Assembly (NCBI GenBank): GCA_003254905.1 | Contig: QANU01007800.1 | Location: forward strand, 125,225 to 189,224 | DNA: 64,000 bases | Source: Nissolia schottii | Taxonomy: Eukaryota; Streptophyta; Magnoliopsida; Fabales; Fabaceae | Direction: 5' to 3' | In this document: positions 44,640 to 54,374 of the stretch, piece after piece | Layout of the letters: every line of letters begins with the position of its first letter | Numbering within the stretch: the first letter of the stretch is position 1 | Program-made: the position numbers and the translations under genes | Notes under the pieces: model-generated | The model's database searches: none | Told to the model about the DNA's origin: nothing | What the model saw: the letters and a program-made list of their open reading frames with translations, nothing else

Positions 44640-45350
44640 GAAAAGTTTTGAGGAAAGGTGACATAGAGCAAAAATGAGGTTTTGGGTATACAAGGGCAAA
44701 TCTGTAATTTCAGGTATAAGGTTTGAAAATCTGGGTTTATTTTCATGAAAAATGGGTACAAAGCTATGAAAAACCCTGGGACCAAGACTTGGGTCCATTG
44801 GATTGTGGTCAACTAAAATTTTGAAGGAAATCAGTTTTCGGGCAAAAATGGCATTTTGAACATAAAAGGGCAGATCTGTAATTTTTGGTATGAGTACTAA
44901 AAATCTGGGTTTACTATCATGAAAAATGGGTTCAGAGCTATCAAAAACCTTGGGGCCAAGTCTTGAGTCCATCAGGTTATGGTGAAATAAAATTTCAAAG
45001 AAAAATCGGTTTTTTGGGCAAAAACGACGTTTTGAGCATATAAGGGCAGACCTGTAATTTTGAGTATACGGAATGAAACTCTGGGTTTGTTTTCATGAAA
45101 AATGGGTTCAGAGCTATTGAAAACCTTTGGGTTAAGTCTCGAGTCCATCGGTTGGTGGTTGAATAAAATGTCGAAAAATCAGGTTTTTCAGGTAAAAGGT
45201 TGCATTTTGGGTAAAAGGGTGAATTTGTAATTGCTGAACCTTGGGCATAAAATCTAGACTTATATGTGTGAAAATTGATCTTAGAGCTATCAAAAACCCT
45301 AGGATGAGGTCTAGGACTCATCGGGTATTCGATAGCCAAAATTCCAAAGG
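44640..45350 (+). repeat. Four ~176-bp tandem repeats in LTR2
   Basis: Units marked by AAGGGCAGATCTGTAATTT-like strings at 44689, 44867, 45041 and 45218 (spacing 178, 174, 177). Each unit also has AAATCTGGGTTTA and ATGAAAAATGGGT. On the minus strand each unit encodes a similar peptide (MDSRLGPKVFDSSEPIF, PMDPSLGPRVFHSFVPIF). Related sequence in the opposite orientation is in solo LTR H (48830-49260). Confidence 0.8.
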
Positions 45351-45844
45351 AAAAAGAGGTTATGAGTTCCTGACAATTGTTGTCGTACTATAATGAACGT
45401 ATGACATAAATGGTCACATATTGTGTATCATGATAATGTGTATTATGTCCATATGAATATTATTATGCATCATAAGGATACGATCATCGTCAGGATCTTA
45501 GGATGGCTTTAGAAAATTAGAAGTTAACGCCTAAACTTAACAAAGACCATAATTGAATCTTAGGGAAAACAGAATATCTTAAGAAGGCTCCGGCTAGAAG
45601 GGCTTGGAGAACCTTGAAGATAAGAACATAGTTGTATAATAGGACACCCCCTCTCTTGGCACGTCCAAAGGACAAGCCCCTCACCAGTCCCACCAAGAGG
45701 ATTGGTTTATGACAAATACAGGCCTGCGCTTGCGCGTATGACTACTATCATAGACAAAGAAAAGACAAAGACGTGTCAAGAAAGTCATAATTCATGAATA
45801 AAGACAAATGAAAGAAAGAAAAGAAAGAGAAAGATAAATAGTAA

Positions 45845-46115
45845 GATGTCCCCGAAGGTGTGGACAAAGATAAAAAAAGTAAGAAGATGTCCTCGAAGGT
45901 GTGGACAAAGACAAAAAGTAAGATGTCCCCAAAGGTGCGGACAAAGCGAGCCCACTTCTGTAGCGTCGAAAGGGCTTGCGGAAGGTGGAAGACCCCGCAG
46001 GTAGCGTCGAAAGGGCATGCCTAGCAGTGTGAGGTTACCTCCCTAGTAGCGTCGAAAGGGCATGCTAGGATGGGGGTAATGAGTACCACGCCTGGTCGCG
46101 TCGAAAAGGCAGGCC
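45845..46115 (+). repeat. Two minisatellites in LTR2
   Basis: GATGTCCCCGAAGGTGTGG occurs three times (45845, 45885, 45922). TAGCGTCGAAAGGGC then occurs four times (45961, 46002, 46046, and a variant at 46095). The corresponding part of LTR1 (42480-42600) has AAAGAGAA-rich repeats instead. Confidence 0.75.
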
Positions 46116-47050
46116 CCTCACCATCCCTCAAGTTGGATGGTTGTTCATATCGTTGCGTGATGTCTTTCTCCTATGAGCTGTACATGGCTAGCTACTACAC
46201 CGGTTATAGCGCTACTGGGTCATCAACAATACGAAACGCAAGAAGGTTGTAGTCGTAGACCGCGACTGCAAAGGTGTAAGGACTCTAGGAACTAAGAATG
46301 AAAGAAAGAAACCTAGTTTTTCCCATGCATAAGAGTCCTAATGAATAAGTATATGAGAAATGGCTATGTGATGTATAAGCATATAAAAATGCATGTAAGT
46401 CTATGTACTATATAAGTATCGTCAAGAGAACGCTCAAGACGGCCTATGGATATATGGGAAGGAAGTTAACAAGCATGAGAACTTAGATAAGAAAGAGTAG
46501 ATTCCCTATCACCTCGTAACTTAGATAAAGTCGTTCAGGACCATAGGCAAAGATAATAACAAGTAGGGAGTTTAGTATGCATGACACTTAGAGAATTCTT
46601 GAGTGGCTTGGATCACAAGTGAGTAAATAAAGAATAGATATTGGCCCAGAATTCCCACTGAGGACGCGAAGTTCTCATCCCCCACTCACTTATGATTCCA
46701 AAAGAGCACAATAAGTACGCCGGAGCGGAGGGGGCAGCAGAGGACAACTAAAGAGCCTTGGAGAAAAGAGACTCTAGGGAGGCAGCAGGACTGCGTCTCA
46801 AAAATACACATCACGACGTGTAGGCATTTTGTATTAGCTAAATGGATTTGTTTTGCCATTAGCTTTTGATTGCAGTACTTGTAATATTTAATTATAAGCA
46901 TACGCGCTAGAATTTCCGGACCAGTATGTATGAATTATATTTATATGAGTATGTTGTGATTAATTAGCTGGTATACTATTAAACGCCTAAGTCTTGTAGA
47001 CTTTATCGCTTGTTTATATATGTATATATTGTCCTCATTCACACGCACGG

Positions 47051-50000
47051 TGTAACACCCTAGCTAACTGTTTACGTGTACATCGCAAACAATGCTCACT
47101 AGGTTGTTATCTGCTTTGGTGGGGATTACGTAGTCCGGTGTATATATGTCAGAAAATATTGTTACTCAAAATATGGACCAATTTGCAACTTTCTTTATAC
47201 GTTACATAGCGTAAATTAGGAGCCCTTATAGTGTTAGAGTATATATGGCGAGTGAAAATATAACATCTTTAACTGTAAATAAAGGCATAACTAATATAGG
47301 CAAAGATAACAAACAACGGTCCATCATACATTCATCAGCAATGCATAAATAGTATTATAAGTATTAAGTACAAATATCACATAGAAGTACAAGTACACAT
47401 GTATCATCTACTAGCTAATCTTCGAATCTTCAGCTGTCCTCCCATGGGAGGGTTCTTTCTCTTGCAGCTCTTCTCTTTGTTCCTCGTACTACTCGCACCG
47501 CTTTGTCATCTCCTTCGTCCTTGTCGTACTCGCCTAGAACCATAAAGGAATGGGTGATGAGAACACTGCGTTCTCAGTGCGTAACCTCTGGTCTTGTTAC
47601 TTATTTTAAACTCAATTATGATTCAGCCGCTCAGGGGTCTCTAGGTGTCACAGTTATACTATATACCTTCCATTTATTAAATTCCATGCTAAGCTTGAGC
47701 AGCTTTATCTAATTTACTAGGTGACTGGCGGAAACTATTCTTCATTAACTAAGTCATCTGTTCTCTACCTTACTTCTAAATCACATATAATCACACAATT
47801 CACATAATCACATAATAAGCTTTCGTGTGCGTCCACTTATAACCGTGCCCATTTTAATTATAAGCTTCTTCACACATCCACTTATGTACAGTTATATCAC
47901 TTAGAGCACATACTTCAAGCTCAACCCTCCGTAACGGTGGCCTACCGCGGCAGGCTTCCTTAGTGTCTCAGTACCGTGAGGGCTAGGCCGCGCTAAACCT
48001 CAGTAGCTCACGATAGGAGAATCCATCCTTATGCTAGGGATGGCGAGGGGACCCTACCCCGTCCTTATGCTAGGGACAAGGCATGCCCAGGGTTCAACTT
48101 GCCTTTCCTTCCGGCTATTACACACAGCTAGAAAAAGATTCCTTTTTCCTTCCTTTCGTTTTCTTTTTTGGGACTTAATGACGTCATGCCCTATTCCTTT
48201 TCCAGTCAATAGTCCATTTCTAGTCAACAATTCATAAAGTCAGTCAACAGTTCATAAAGCCAGTCAACAATTCATATACCTTGAATATACTTTAGCAGTT
48301 CATAAATATTTGCATGCTTAATAAACTTAGTGGATCCATGGATAATTGCAAGCTGTGTGAAACTAAGTTTGAGAAAAGTGTTTTATCCAGAAAACAACAA
48401 GTTGTAAAATAGAGAGTCTGAACTTCGATCAGGCTGCTCAGCGTCACCTGACGAATTTCAGCTCCTAATTCTTGCCATTTTTCCATGTCCCACAAGTTTC
48501 CTTGGAATCAATCTTTAAAATATTTCTTCCATCATTCATCATTCATCATCCATTTTAACAACAATAAACATACCTTTCATGTTCGTAATATCATTTCCAT
48601 CATAAATCCATACTTTCCTAACAAACTATTCATGAAGCACATAGCACATCTGGCACATATTCACATATTCGTGTAACCCATCACATAGACATACATAGCT
48701 CAACGTCTCATAGTTAAACATATCCTAAACATAAACAAACATATTCAGTAGTTATTTTAAAAATCACGAAGCATACGTCCGTTTTCTATCAGAAATTAGA
48801 AATCAGAAACCGGAGAGGTCCAAGATCTTACCCCAAGGTTTTTGATAGTCCTAAGATCATTTTTCATGTCTAAAATTTCAGATTCTGACCTCGGCACCAC
48901 GAAATTACACTTGTACCCTTTTTCCCAAAATTACCATTTTGCCTCCGTAAACGCCCTATTTTCTTTAGAATTTTTGTTCTCAAAAACCCGATGGACTCAA
49001 GACTTGCCCTTAAGATTTTTGATATTTATAAACCCATATTTTCTATAAAAAAAACCATTTTTTCAGTTCCAATATGTGAAATTCCCGTTTTGCCCTTTTT
49101 CATAAAAACCCTGTTTTCTGCCTGTTTGCTGAGAAATTCATTGAAGACTCCAAAAATTATAAAACTTGACATCCCCACTCAAAATTTCGTGTACAATCCA
49201 AAAATAACATTATTTTTTCAAGATAAAAATCCCAGCATACAGGTCTTGATAAAAACGTGATATAGTTCCGTTTACTGCTTAAGCTTTCCTAACTTCTGAC
49301 AGAAGCGCAGACAACAACAACAGATCCAGACAATCATCAACAACATATATGTCAAAGTTCCATAAAAGGAATCCTAACCGCATGTATTTCTAATACAAAA
49401 CATAGCTCAACACATCCTAAATCACATAGACAGTGATTATGTCGGTTTACCCACGTTTTTGCATCAGACGACGGTTTCTGTTGCTTCCTTGGCGTTGTCT
49501 CCAAAGATGATGCTTCCTAGTTCCTCTTGGGTTGAATCTCTCCAAGCTTACTCTAGGAATTATGAGGGCTCTTGTGGGTTACGGTTAGGGGATTTCTGAA
49601 GAACAGGAACTAGGTTGTGTACAAGAAGTGTCTGGGTCTCTATTTTGACTGAATAACAGTCGATTGTGTAATCAAACAGAGCTTTGGCTAGGTTTTCCAA
49701 TTTTTGCCCAAAATTTCTGATTTGAGGGGTATTTATAGGCCTCTTGGACGAAATTTGCTTTCCAATTTTGCCCTTGGGACAAAATTCCCAAAATGCCCTT
49801 ATTTTGTCTTTATGTAAAATGTCATTTTCATGAGTCATCCACCTTTTGACTTTTTGACCCCACTTGGGCTGCTTCATGGCCGCGTATGTTGTTTTTTCTT
49901 GGCTGATTTTATGGCCAAAATTTTACGGGCTCCGGCAGATCAATTTTGATCAGGTTTTTGGCGTTCCCAGTCCCAGTACTTCATGTACAGCTGTTCTAAA

Positions 50001-50567
50001 AATATTCTGATCACGTCCTTGTGACCTCCTAATTTTTTCTAAGTAATATTTTAGGGTCATTCAGGTATTTATGAATTTTCGTCTGTAGCTGTACCTTTTA
50101 CGGATACTTTAGACGCACGGTTGTGTTCCGACGGCAAAAAGGGTTAATTCTAGTGTCTGCAGAATTTCCCGAAACTGAACAGAATTTCTTCTACAGACAT
50201 TTAACCTAAGAATTTATATCTTTAGTGGTTTAAACTACTCCTTCCCTTTAGGACCAAATTGTGATTATGTTTGATCGTGTTTGGTCGCTTGCTGTTGCAG
50301 TATTCCACGTATGGGTAGTCGAAGACAATGATTTGAGTTGATCTAAGGTATTTGTGAACTTTCCTCCGTAATTGTATATTTTATAGATACCTTAGACCCG
50401 CGGTTATGCTCGGATGACAAAAAGGATTTGCTTCAGTGTCTGTAGAATTTGAAGAAAACGAGCTGAATTATTCCTACAAGCACTTTTAATCCAAAGGCTT
50501 GGGCGAGGGATTGTTTCCCTATTTAATTTATGAAATCTTTGCTAAGGGGAAAAAGCGGGATGTTACA
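47051..50567 (-). mobile_element. Solo LTR H (Tekay-like)
   Basis: Starts TGTAACACCCTAGC, ends GGGATGTTACA, with duplication CACGG (47046-47050 and 50568-50572). 3517 bp, no coding region, so a solo LTR. The sense is minus: a TATA box GCCTATAAAT is present on the minus strand (49731-49740). It lies within LTR2, in the opposite orientation to it. Confidence 0.88.
49731..49740 (-). promoter_or_regulatory. TATA box of solo LTR H
   Basis: Minus strand GCCTATAAAT, about 280 bp before the conserved GTGGGTAAAC string in sense direction, the same order as in LTR1. Confidence 0.5.
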
Positions 50568-50779
50568 CACGGCTCATACTTTAAGTTTTAAGTTTTAAAT
50601 AAAGAAATGAAAAGTTTTAAATTGGTCCATATTTTTATAAGGCATTATTTTATAAATGTAATGGGACTAAGTAATCTCAACCAAGTAGTTAACAACCTGG
50701 TTAAGTATAGTTTACGACTTAAGCGTAAGTTAGCTAGCTATGGTGTTTCATCCAAGACATATACGGTCAAGTTTGTGGG

Positions 50780-50897
50780 GGGGGGTATCACAGTTAAATC
50801 AAGACAAAGGATAGTTAGTTAATTAGTTTGTTAGCTCCTTTGTTAGTTTGTTAGTTGGTTAGCTGTAAATCAGTTACATCATCAATTGTGTAAACCA

Positions 50898-50948
<51 letters not shown>

Positions 50949-51160
50949 GTATTCTCCATTGAATTGATTTTCTCCAAGGATCAGAACACAGTGTAATTCA
51001 ATATAGCAATATACACAAGTTTTCTTCCTCTCCACGCTAGTACTTCCGATTCTGATTCTTCCATTTGTTTTCTGTTCTGTTTCATACTGATCTTTCTTTT
51101 TGGGGCTGCATTCAGTTCTAGAGATTTCACAATAAATGATAGCACAATTATCATAACAAT
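50780..51160 (+). mobile_element. Possible copia-type LTR remnant
   Basis: A run GTGGGGGGGGG (about 50775-50787) resembles a polypurine tract and is followed by TATCACAG, repeated GTTAGTTAGTT-type sequence, a (TA)n run and a tail with AATTCAATATAGCAATATACAC, a style typical of short copia LTRs. No target duplication or PBS could be fixed. Confidence 0.35.
50902..50956. repeat. (TA)n and (GTAT)n microsatellite
   Basis: About 17 TA units followed by four TGTA units. Confidence 0.9.
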
Positions 51161-51164
51161 GCAA

Positions 51165-51301
51165 GTCCTACATCGAACAACAAAAGGATGGGAAACCAGC
51201 TTTTTATTTATAAAAGAAATGATGATGTGAGCCTAAAATTAACAATGCAAATCCCACATCGAACAAGACAAAGAGGGTAAACAAACATTTTAGCTATAAA
51301 A
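51165..51301 (+). promoter_or_regulatory. Tandem pair of plant snRNA-type promoters (USE plus TATA)
   Basis: Two repeats of about 86 bp. Copy 1: GTCCTACATCG (51165-51175) and TATAAAAG from 51209. Copy 2: ATCCCACATCG (51251-51261) and TATAAAAG from 51295. ATCCCACATCG is a perfect match to the plant upstream sequence element RTCCCACATCG. The gap from USE to TATA is 33 bases in both, the RNA polymerase II spacing (U6/Pol III genes have about ten fewer). No recognisable U1, U2, U4 or U5 start follows either copy. Confidence 0.55.
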
Positions 51302-51479
51302 GAAAAGGTGTTGTGAGTCTAATAACTCATTATTGAGCTTTAAAAGTTAAAGGGGTCATAAAGTCTGTTTGTATTGCTCTTTTAATTTATTAAAAGAATA
51401 ATAAAGTTTTAATTTGATGGTTCATTGGTCTCATGCAATCTGTTCATCGATTCATATGTTTCTCTATTGGGATGTTAAT

Positions 51480-51994
51480 TGTTGAATATTAACAAATTGA
51501 ATTATTGCAAAATTATTTGCAAAATTTTTGTCGTGTTACTTGTAAAATTTGTTGGGGATTAAAAAAAACTACGAACTTTGATGTTAACATGTATATGTAG
51601 AATTTGTTGCGAGATTTACATGTGTAATTTCTTGTAAAAATTATTCGTATAATTTGCTATGAATTCTAGTTGCGAAATTTACCTACAAAATTTGCTGCAA
51701 AATCTACCTGTAAATTTTTTTGCAAAATGTTTCATGCGAAAAAATTCATATCAAAATTCCTCCCAAACACCCAACTGATCACAAAAATTATCTGCAAAAA
51801 TTTGCAGTTTCCTACGAAAAAAATCTGCAGGTAAGTACCTGGGAATTTTGAAATTCACAACTACTAGTTATCTACCACTTTATTTCTTGTGAATTCCAAT
51901 CCGCCGGAAAATTCAGAGGAAATGTGATCACCTGTGAATTTTAAGGAAAAATCAGCAGCAAAAATTATTAGTAATGAGCAAGTCTTTTGTAGTG
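51480..51994 (-). mobile_element. CACTA-like terminus with subterminal repeats
   Basis: CTTTTGTAGTG at 51984-51994 is the complement of CACTACAAAAG, the usual start of CACTA elements, with TAA outside. To its left are many short repeats such as TGCAAAATTT, ACCTGCAG and AAATTTAC in both orientations, as in CACTA subterminal regions. The opposite end was not found, so this may be a lone end or a short non-autonomous copy. Confidence 0.4.
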
Positions 51995-53257
51995 TAATAA
52001 AAGACTAAGATTGGCAACATTGGGTGTTATTCCTCAATCACTTTCTAAATGCGTTATTGCTTGGAGCATGAGGAATCAATGTTTTGTATCTTCAACGGTT
52101 GTAATTGTGCAAAGGCTCTCTAGAATGTTTGGCTCGAAGGTTGGAACTTATCTTGGGTATTCCTAGAAAATCCCAAGGAGCTGTTCCAAATGTGACAATA
52201 GAGCCCTATCCTGGGTTCACATAGAAAGGTATGGTTTCGTGGCTTTTTTAGTGTGGTGTGGAGAATTTGAAACTGCAGAAATAGAATTATATTTGCTCAA
52301 GACAAATTTTGGCTAGTAAAGCGAAGGAAAAAACTGTTGTTTTGGGTAAACTTGTGGATAAATAATTTTGGGGGGTGGACATCGAAGTATTGAGGATCTG
52401 GGTGTATTATTAGTTTTATGAAAAAATTTCGTACATTTTGTTGGGGGTGGTTTTGACCTTGATGATCATGCTGAAAGGGCTTGGGCTACTCTTTGGACTA
52501 GTTAGGTGCTCGCCTGCATCGTATATCTTGTCACCCATGATTGTGGTGGCTGCAATTTATATATACATTTTTAGTGCCAACAAGGGTGTTCTTTCTGTGT
52601 TAGCAGCATATGATTTTTGAGTTATTCTTGTGGTGTAGTGTCGAATCTAATCTTCTCTTCCTCAGTCAGTGTTGAGGTGCTGGTTGTATGTTAGATCTTG
52701 ATATATGATTGAGAATGATATGGTGTTTTGGGTGTTGTTTAGGTGAGTATTTTGTATTTTGTTTCCCTATTACATCTGTATTATTCCCTCACCCCCTCTT
52801 TAAGGAACTTTGATGAGTTATCCATCTAAAAAAAAAGGAAGAAGAGTAACACCATAGTAACAATTTAAATTAATAACTTTGAGATAACTTTACTCACAAA
52901 AATGTGGGGTTAAAAGTGAATTTCATTATTACAGACACATATTTTTGTGCGTGTGGTTGTCCTGAAATTATTAATTTGAATTGTCATATTATCATATTTT
53001 TCTTTTTGGAAGAAAATTTTCTCACAAAAAGCCAAAAGCTTATAATAACACATAGGATGATTTATATATAGAAATTGGTGAACAAGTACAATTATAAAGA
53101 AATATAATATTAAATTATTAAAATTGTTTTCTTTAAATTTTGAAAAAATGATTAATTACTGATATGATATCAAAATTATTATGATCAAAAGATTAATGAT
53201 TCCATCATTCACAATTCTTGTAAACTTAAGGTTTTAGAAGAGATGGTTGTGGGCGTG

Positions 53258-53265
<8 letters not shown>
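51995..53265. other. Intergenic, possible LINE 3' end
   Basis: No gene recognised. CACCCCCTCTTTAAGGAAC followed by an A-run at 52829-52838 could be the tail of a LINE, but no RT motif is seen upstream. 52840-53265 is AT-rich with nothing specific. Confidence 0.3.

Positions 53266-53300
<35 letters not shown>
53266..53300. repeat. (TA)n microsatellite
   Basis: About 17 TA units after a short GTGTGTGT run, just left of the direct repeat at 53326. Confidence 0.9.
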
Positions 53301-53304
<4 letters not shown>

Positions 53305-53325
53305 GCTGACCTGAAACAGTAGGAG

Positions 53326-53374
53326 CAAACATCAAATTTTACCCCTGTATAGAATGTCAATAGCATTGCCCCAC
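53326..53374 (+). repeat. Left copy of a 48-bp direct repeat
   Basis: CAAACATCAAATTTTACCCC onward matches 63953-64000 with three mismatches in 48. It contains ACCCCTGTAT (53341-53350), which can pair with ATACAGGGT at 53404-53412. It bounds the gene-fragment block on the left. Confidence 0.85.
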
Positions 53375-53523
53375 CGATTTCCGATTGGCCGCGTGTCACA
53401 ACCATACAGGGTCACAATCACAACAAATTGACGGAGACAAGTCTAGGGAGGCAATTTTAATTGGTCAATAAATTATTTTTTTTTAATTCTGTTCCCTTTG
53501 TATTTTTCCTGGTACGAGGAGTC

Positions 53524-53722
53524 GAGGACAGAGTTGGAAAATGGAAAATCTTGTACGTGGACAGAGTTGGAAAAAGCGAGAAAATGTGCGAGGACAGAGT
53601 TGGAAAATCAAAAATTTTGTACGAGGACATAGTTGGAAAACAGGGTAATGTGCGAGGACAGAGTTGGAAAACAGAGTAATGTGCCAAAATTTTGTACATG
53701 TGCGAGGACAGAGTTGGAAAAT
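53524..53722 (+). repeat. Six copies of GGACAGAGTTGGAAAA
   Basis: Copies near 53524, 53558, 53590, 53622, 53653 and 53703, mostly 31-34 bp apart, each preceded by TGCGA or TACGA. One copy has CATAG for CAGAG. It lies between the left direct repeat and the first HSP90-like exon. Confidence 0.88.
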
Positions 53723-54235
53723 GCAAAATATCAGAGTTGCTGGGACCCTTCCGCTGATCGCACCAATTTTGCCTCGCGATGGATCATCATGTAAATAGCA
53801 CAAATGACTTAGTCTATCAGTCTATAATAACACTTGGAGCTGCTCATACGACATACATCTTCCACTTTATATTAGTCTATTCTTCAATGGCACATATCTC
53901 CTGCCTCATTACAGGTTTCATCATCAATTCTTCTCGTGTAAGTTGCCTTTTTTCTACCTCTGCCTCACTCCCCTGTTTCCTCTGGATTTCTGCTACCCGT
54001 CTTCCCGATGGCCTCTGCCTCACTCCTCTGTCCCCCTCTCCCATTTGCACCTCATGAAGACTGTCCTAGTCCTCGCTCCCCAAGCCTCTCATCCGCTTCA
54101 TCTTCTCATCAGCTATTTATTGATATAAGACTGAAAGCTGTGTTTTAGGCATACTTGAGTTTGTTACTATGTTTTGTTTTGGAGTTGTAGACATTTATAA
54201 TTTGATATCGGCGGTGGGGTTGTGTTTGGTTACAG
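53723..54235 (+). other. Region before the first HSP90-like exon
   Basis: The normal HSP90 N-terminus (about 45 residues before the ALDKI helix) would be expected upstream, but no matching exon is found here. Short plus-strand frames at 53779-54128 have no recognisable similarity. The last bases (GTTTGGTTACAG, ending at 54235) form a good splice acceptor. Confidence 0.5.
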
Positions 54236-54374
54236 GCTTTGAGCAAAATTCAAAGTGAGCGGCTTACTGCAACAAATGATGCCGATCAATCAGAGCTTTC
54301 CATCAGGATCATGCCTCTTACGGCTAACAAGACACTCACCATCATGGACACTGGTACTGGCATGACCAAATCAG
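54236..54374 (+). CDS. HSP90-like exon: part of the N-terminal ATPase domain
   Basis: Reads [16 protein letters not shown], then [20 protein letters not shown] and DTGTGMTK. It aligns with the HSP90 stretch ending in the nucleotide-binding motif DSGIGMTK; the DxGxG residues are kept. Donor GTACGT at 54375. HSP90 is a cytosolic ATP-dependent chaperone. Substitutions elsewhere are more numerous than in true HSP90 genes, so this is a diverged copy. Confidence 0.88.

Larger units (their letters stand above)
44076..50750 (+). mobile_element. LTR2: second Tekay-like LTR, 5'-truncated, interrupted by solo LTR H
   Basis: Ends GGTGTTTCA at 50750. It is recognisably homologous to LTR1 (compare 45560-46560 with 42300-43190: the same order of CCCCTCACCA, GCTACT...CCGGTTA.AGCGCT and CGTCAA.GGA.CG strings). 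The part before GTGGGTAA (about 44141), including the TATA box, is missing, so it is truncated where LTR1 ends. Contains the ~176-bp repeats and two minisatellites. Solo LTR H is inserted at 47051. Confidence 0.6.

Noticed and set aside
44529..44972. Minus-strand 147-codon frame over the 176-bp repeats as a protein gene
   Set aside because: Repeat-derived, inside an LTR, no known domain; kept only as a finding about the repeat.
50607..50822. Short plus-strand frame ending near the G-run
   Set aside because: Crosses the LTR2 end and a homopolymer; no retroelement motif that would make it the pol C-terminus.
53457..53803. Minus-strand repeated FQLCPRT peptides
   Set aside because: Product of the GGACAGAGTTGGAAAA tandem repeat; no start context or conservation, better explained as DNA repeat.
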